From assembly GCA_964642545.1 (NCBI GenBank), contig CAZXQU010000001.1:137502-201501 (forward strand): a DNA stretch of 64,000 bases, given 5' to 3'. This document shows, piece after piece, positions 61,847-64,000 of the stretch. Numbering within the stretch: the stretch's first letter is position 1; every line of letters starts with the position of its first letter. The notes below the pieces were generated by a model, which saw only the letters and a program-made list of their open reading frames with translations, ran no database searches and was not told where the DNA came from. This stretch comes from QYOJ01 sp964642545. Its GTDB lineage: Bacteria; Bacteroidota; Bacteroidia; Bacteroidales; FEN-979. The position numbers and the translations under genes were made by a program.

Positions 61847-62641
61847 ATGCCATTTCGCCATTTCGCTATTTCGCTATTTCACCATTTCACCATTTGGCTC
61901 CGCCGAACTACGCTTCGCTCCGGTTCACCATTTCGCCATTTCGCCATTTCACTATTTACTTTCGTGCTTTTCATCGCCTCCTCTTGCAATCACCACAAGC
62001 AGGACAGAATTTATATCGCGGGTGAAATTGAGGGGGTCTCGGGAATGATCTTTCTGCAGGAACAAAAAACATTTGAGCTGCTGAAAATTGATTCCATGGT
62101 GCCTGATGTCAAAGGAAAATTCTTTTGGCACCCTAAAACTGATGAGACCAGTATCTACTCGGTTTGGGTTACTCCTGACGATAAGATAGTTTTTATTGCA
62201 AAGCCGGGAGATTCCATTCTTATCTCAGGAACTTTAAACCAATATCCATCCCTTTTTCAGGTTTCAGGGAACAAGGAATCAGACCTGATCAACTCTTTTT
62301 ATACCTATTCGGCCGGAAATATCCGTGAAGTCGACTCGCTTCAGGTTTTGGTTGGCATGAACCAGGGAGAGGATGATTTTTACGAGTTAACAGTAAAAGT
62401 AGACTCCCTGTTCAATCAAATCTGGGAGAGACAGCGGAGTTATGAAAAAAACTTTATCCGTGAGCATGCCGGCAACTTTTCGACCTTGCTGATTGTTAAC
62501 TATCACTTTGGCGTCAGGCCTGTGTTATCACCAAAGGCTGATGCCGAAGACTACAGGAGAGTTGATAGTGGGTTGATGGCAAACTATCCTGACAACCGGC
62601 ATACCCTCTTCTTTCATCAATGGTTGAAAGAGGTAAAATAA
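61847..62641 (+). CDS. DUF4369-like lipoprotein with repeat-derived N-terminus
   Basis: 264 residues. The first ~37 residues (MPFRHFAISLFHHFTIW, then LRRTTLRSGSPFRHFAISLF) are encoded by octamer repeats and the 35-base element. After them come FTFVLFIASSC with a lipobox Cys at about 46, then a beta-rich domain (YIAGEIEGVSGMIFLQEQ..., DDKIVFIAKPGDSILISG) like DUF4369 of Bacteroidota thioredoxin-like lipoproteins. A helical part follows. The only start codon before the lipobox that leaves a usable signal peptide is the ATG upstream of the repeats. Confidence 0.7.
   Translation: MPFRHFAISLFHHFTIWLRRTTLRSGSPFRHFAISLFTFVLFIASSCNHHKQDRIYIAGEIEGVSGMIFLQEQKTFELLKIDSMVPDVKGKFFWHPKTDETSIYSVWVTPDDKIVFIAKPGDSILISGTLNQYPSLFQVSGNKESDLINSFYTYSAGNIREVDSLQVLVGMNQGEDDFYELTVKVDSLFNQIWERQRSYEKNFIREHAGNFSTLLIVNYHFGVRPVLSPKADAEDYRRVDSGLMANYPDNRHTLFFHQWLKEVK
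61849..61965. repeat. ATTTCGCC octamers interrupted by the 35-base element
   Basis: ATTTCGCC/ATTTCGCT/ATTTCACC units at 61852-61891 and again from 61927 to about 61960. Between them, at 61892-61926, is the reverse complement of the element at 39196-39230 (32/35 identical). CACCATTT borders the element on both sides. The whole block is translated as the N-terminus of the lipoprotein. Confidence 0.92.
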
Positions 62642-62671
62642 AAATGAGTAAGTTTGGCTCAACATTTCGCC

Positions 62672-63430
62672 ATGAGAAACAAGGTCTATTTTGCTTCTGA
62701 TTTTCACTTCGGGATTCCGGATCATTCCCATAGCCTTGAACGTGAAGCTCTATTTATCAGATGGTTAGACATGGTATGTTCCGATTCATCGGAGATTTAT
62801 CTGATGGGTGATCTGTTTGACTTTTGGTTTGAATATAAAACTGTAATTCCGAAAGGATACACACGTCTGCTGGGGAAACTGGCAGAGATTACCGATTCGG
62901 GCATCCCTGTCCACCTGTTTCGGGGAAACCACGACATGTGGGCTTTCAACTACCTCGAAGAAGAGCTTAATATTAAGTTGCACCGTGCACCGGAGTTTAA
63001 AACGTTTGGTTCAAAACAGTTTTATCTTGCTCATGGCGATGGATTGGGTACGGGCGATAATGGATACAAATTCCTCAAACGGGTCTTCTCCAACCGGTTT
63101 AATCAGTGGCTCTTCCGGTGGTTGCACCCCGATGTCGGCATCGGGATGGCTCTCTATTGGTCGCGGAGAAGCAGAAATGCAGCCCAAAAAAATGATAAGC
63201 CAAATGATGCAGGCACTAAACGTGGTATTGAAAAGAGATTGGTGACCCACTCCAAAGAGATTCTGGCGAAAAACCCCAATCTTAATTTTCTGATTTATGG
63301 CCATTATCACCTCCCTTCTGAGATTCAACTGAGCGACCACTGCCGGCAACTTGTTCTAGGTGACTGGCTAACCCATTTCAGTTATGCAGTATTTGACGGT
63401 GAAGATATAACGCTACAGTTTTTCCAATAA
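62672..63430 (+). CDS. lpxH: UDP-2,3-diacylglucosamine diphosphatase
   Basis: 252 residues from the ATG at 62672 (a TTG at 62654 is less likely). Metallophosphoesterase that makes lipid X in lipid A synthesis. Metal motifs are ASDFHFG (Asp10-x-His12), LMGDLFDFWFEYK, FRGNHDMWAFNYLEEE, LAHGDGLG and YGHYHLP. The FDFWFEYK segment is typical of LpxH in this phylum. The upstream lipoprotein gene ends 30 bases before it. Confidence 0.92.
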   Translation: MRNKVYFASDFHFGIPDHSHSLEREALFIRWLDMVCSDSSEIYLMGDLFDFWFEYKTVIPKGYTRLLGKLAEITDSGIPVHLFRGNHDMWAFNYLEEELNIKLHRAPEFKTFGSKQFYLAHGDGLGTGDNGYKFLKRVFSNRFNQWLFRWLHPDVGIGMALYWSRRSRNAAQKNDKPNDAGTKRGIEKRLVTHSKEILAKNPNLNFLIYGHYHLPSEIQLSDHCRQLVLGDWLTHFSYAVFDGEDITLQFFQ

Positions 63431-63464
63431 AAAAACGTGGAACCCCTGGGATTCCACGTTTTTT
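63429..63464. terminator. Bidirectional hairpin terminator
   Basis: An inverted repeat, AAAAACGTGGAA and CCC pairing with GGGATTCCACGTTTTT, with runs of A before and T after. It lies between lpxH (+) and the ferredoxin gene (-) and would end transcripts from either side. Confidence 0.85.
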
Positions 63465-63493
63465 GTCGGACCTAGAAGGTCAAACAACAATCA

Positions 63494-63661
63494 TTATTCC
63501 GGATGAATTGCTTCTACCGGACAAACATCTGCACAAGCGCCACAATCGGTACATGCTTCTGCATCGATCTTGTAAATATCACCTTCCGAAATTGCTTCAA
63601 CCGGACATTCATCGATGCAAGTTCCGCAAGCGGTGCAATCGTCATTAATTATATAGGCCAT
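63494..63661 (-). CDS. Clostridial-type 2[4Fe-4S] ferredoxin
   Basis: 55 residues, MAYIINDDCTACGTCIDECP at the start and CTDCGACADVCPVEAIHPE at the end. The two CxxCxxCxxxCP motifs bind two [4Fe-4S] clusters. It is the usual electron carrier of 2-oxoacid:ferredoxin oxidoreductases, and korA begins on the other strand 160 bases away, so the two may serve the same pathway. Confidence 0.96.
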   Translation of the reverse strand: MAYIINDDCTACGTCIDECPVEAISEGDIYKIDAEACTDCGACADVCPVEAIHPE

Positions 63662-63723
63662 GATTCAGTGAGTTTTATGATCCCGGCATCCGGGAAATCG
63701 GTTAAAGAATAGGTTTCTGGTGG

Positions 63724-63752
63724 CAAAGATACAATTTTTTGAGATACACAAA
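63724..63752 (-). promoter_or_regulatory. Promoter for the ferredoxin gene
   Basis: On the minus strand TTTG at 63752-63749, a 17-base spacer and TATCTTTG at 63731-63724, in good agreement with the Bacteroidota consensus. It lies 63 bases before the ferredoxin ATG. Confidence 0.6.
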
Positions 63753-63820
63753 AGAAATCGCATTTTTCTTTCAATTGAGTGTTAAAACCGTAAATTTGCA
63801 GACTTAAAAATTAACCTGCC

Positions 63821-64000
63821 ATGACAAAAAAGAACAGACCTGTTGAAGAACGGGAATCTATCGTTGTAAAATTTGTTGGTGATTCGGGCGATGGGATGCA
63901 ATTTTCCGGAAATCTCTTCTCAGAATCGGCTGCTTTCGCCGGCAACGACCTCGCTACTTTCCCTGATTTTCCTTCTGAGATTCGTGCTCCGCAAAATACC
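63821..64000 (+). CDS. korA: 2-oxoglutarate:ferredoxin oxidoreductase alpha subunit, start only
   Basis: 60 residues visible, running off the right edge. VVKFVGDSGDGMQFSGNLFS and LATFPDFPSEIRAPQNT are the N-terminal gamma-type domain of KorA/OforA in Bacteroidota, where gamma and alpha are fused. This differs from the separate-gamma VOR complex at 52433-55179, so the cell has two such enzymes. Upstream, TAAATTTG at 63791-63798 fits a -7 box. Confidence 0.9.
   Translation, partial: MTKKNRPVEERESIVVKFVGDSGDGMQFSGNLFSESAAFAGNDLATFPDFPSEIRAPQNT

Overview
The window looks like a piece of a Bacteroidota chromosome, most likely an anaerobe related to Bacteroidales. Phylum markers seen in the sequence are a fused LpxC/FabZ protein, PorX (the regulator of type IX secretion), a kelch protein with a C-terminal sorting domain, a PorT-like barrel, DUF3352, DUF6427 and TIGR02757 proteins, and many TAnnTTTG promoter boxes. 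An anaerobic lifestyle is suggested by a glycyl-radical decarboxylase, two 2-oxoacid:ferredoxin oxidoreductases, small ferredoxins, rubredoxin and rubrerythrin. Coding density is high and no gap exceeds 300 bases. I saw no tRNA, rRNA, CRISPR array, insertion sequence or phage gene.

Layout. 1-7.7 kb: the end of a GH106-like glycoside hydrolase, an NlpC/P60 peptidase, a TPP enzyme, a PorT-like barrel, Tex and LutA. 7.8-11.5 kb: aroA, aroB and ald. 11.6-15.7 kb: an NTF2-like lipoprotein, a cysteine synthase remnant, tsaE, porX and an HD phosphohydrolase. 15.8-21.2 kb: lipid A genes lpxD, lpxC/fabZ and lpxA, an ABC ATPase, a second lpxD and efp. 21.3-27.6 kb: surface polysaccharide genes (ligase/polymerase, two Wzz proteins, flippase, glycosyltransferase). 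27.6-34.3 kb: purD, a DUF6427 membrane protein, rnhB, a DUF3352 protein and a LysM glucosaminidase. 34.4-37.2 kb: an overlapping murL-murD pair. 37.2-46.1 kb: YqgE, the kelch T9SS cargo, a membrane protein, PlsC, an HI0933 flavoprotein, a cold-shock protein, an M28 peptidase and a CBM9 protein. 46.2-55.9 kb: hpdB-hpdC-hpdA (4-hydroxyphenylacetate decarboxylase), an aminotransferase, a degenerate metallopeptidase-like protein, a four-subunit VOR/KOR complex and a TIGR02757 protein. 56-58 kb: an oxygen and peroxide defence island (Bcp, Gpx, a 30-residue Lys/Cys peptide, rubredoxin, rubrerythrin). 58-64 kb: a fused 2-oxoacid dehydrogenase E1, mnmD, a Nudix hydrolase, a lipoprotein, lpxH, a ferredoxin and the start of korA.

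Three things stand out. First, murL overlaps a murD whose signature resembles MurD2, which suggests the L-glutamate route to peptidoglycan known from Xanthomonas. Second, the hpdBCA set keeps every catalytic residue of the clostridial p-cresol-forming enzyme at one constant offset, but its small subunit carries eight cysteines where the clostridial one uses seven plus a histidine. Third, at least 16 places carry short tandem repeats of 7 or 8 bases from several families. They sit against stop and start codons and in places enter genes: they encode an internal loop of AroA, the C-termini of MurD, the O-antigen ligase and the TIGR02757 protein, and the N-terminus of a lipoprotein.
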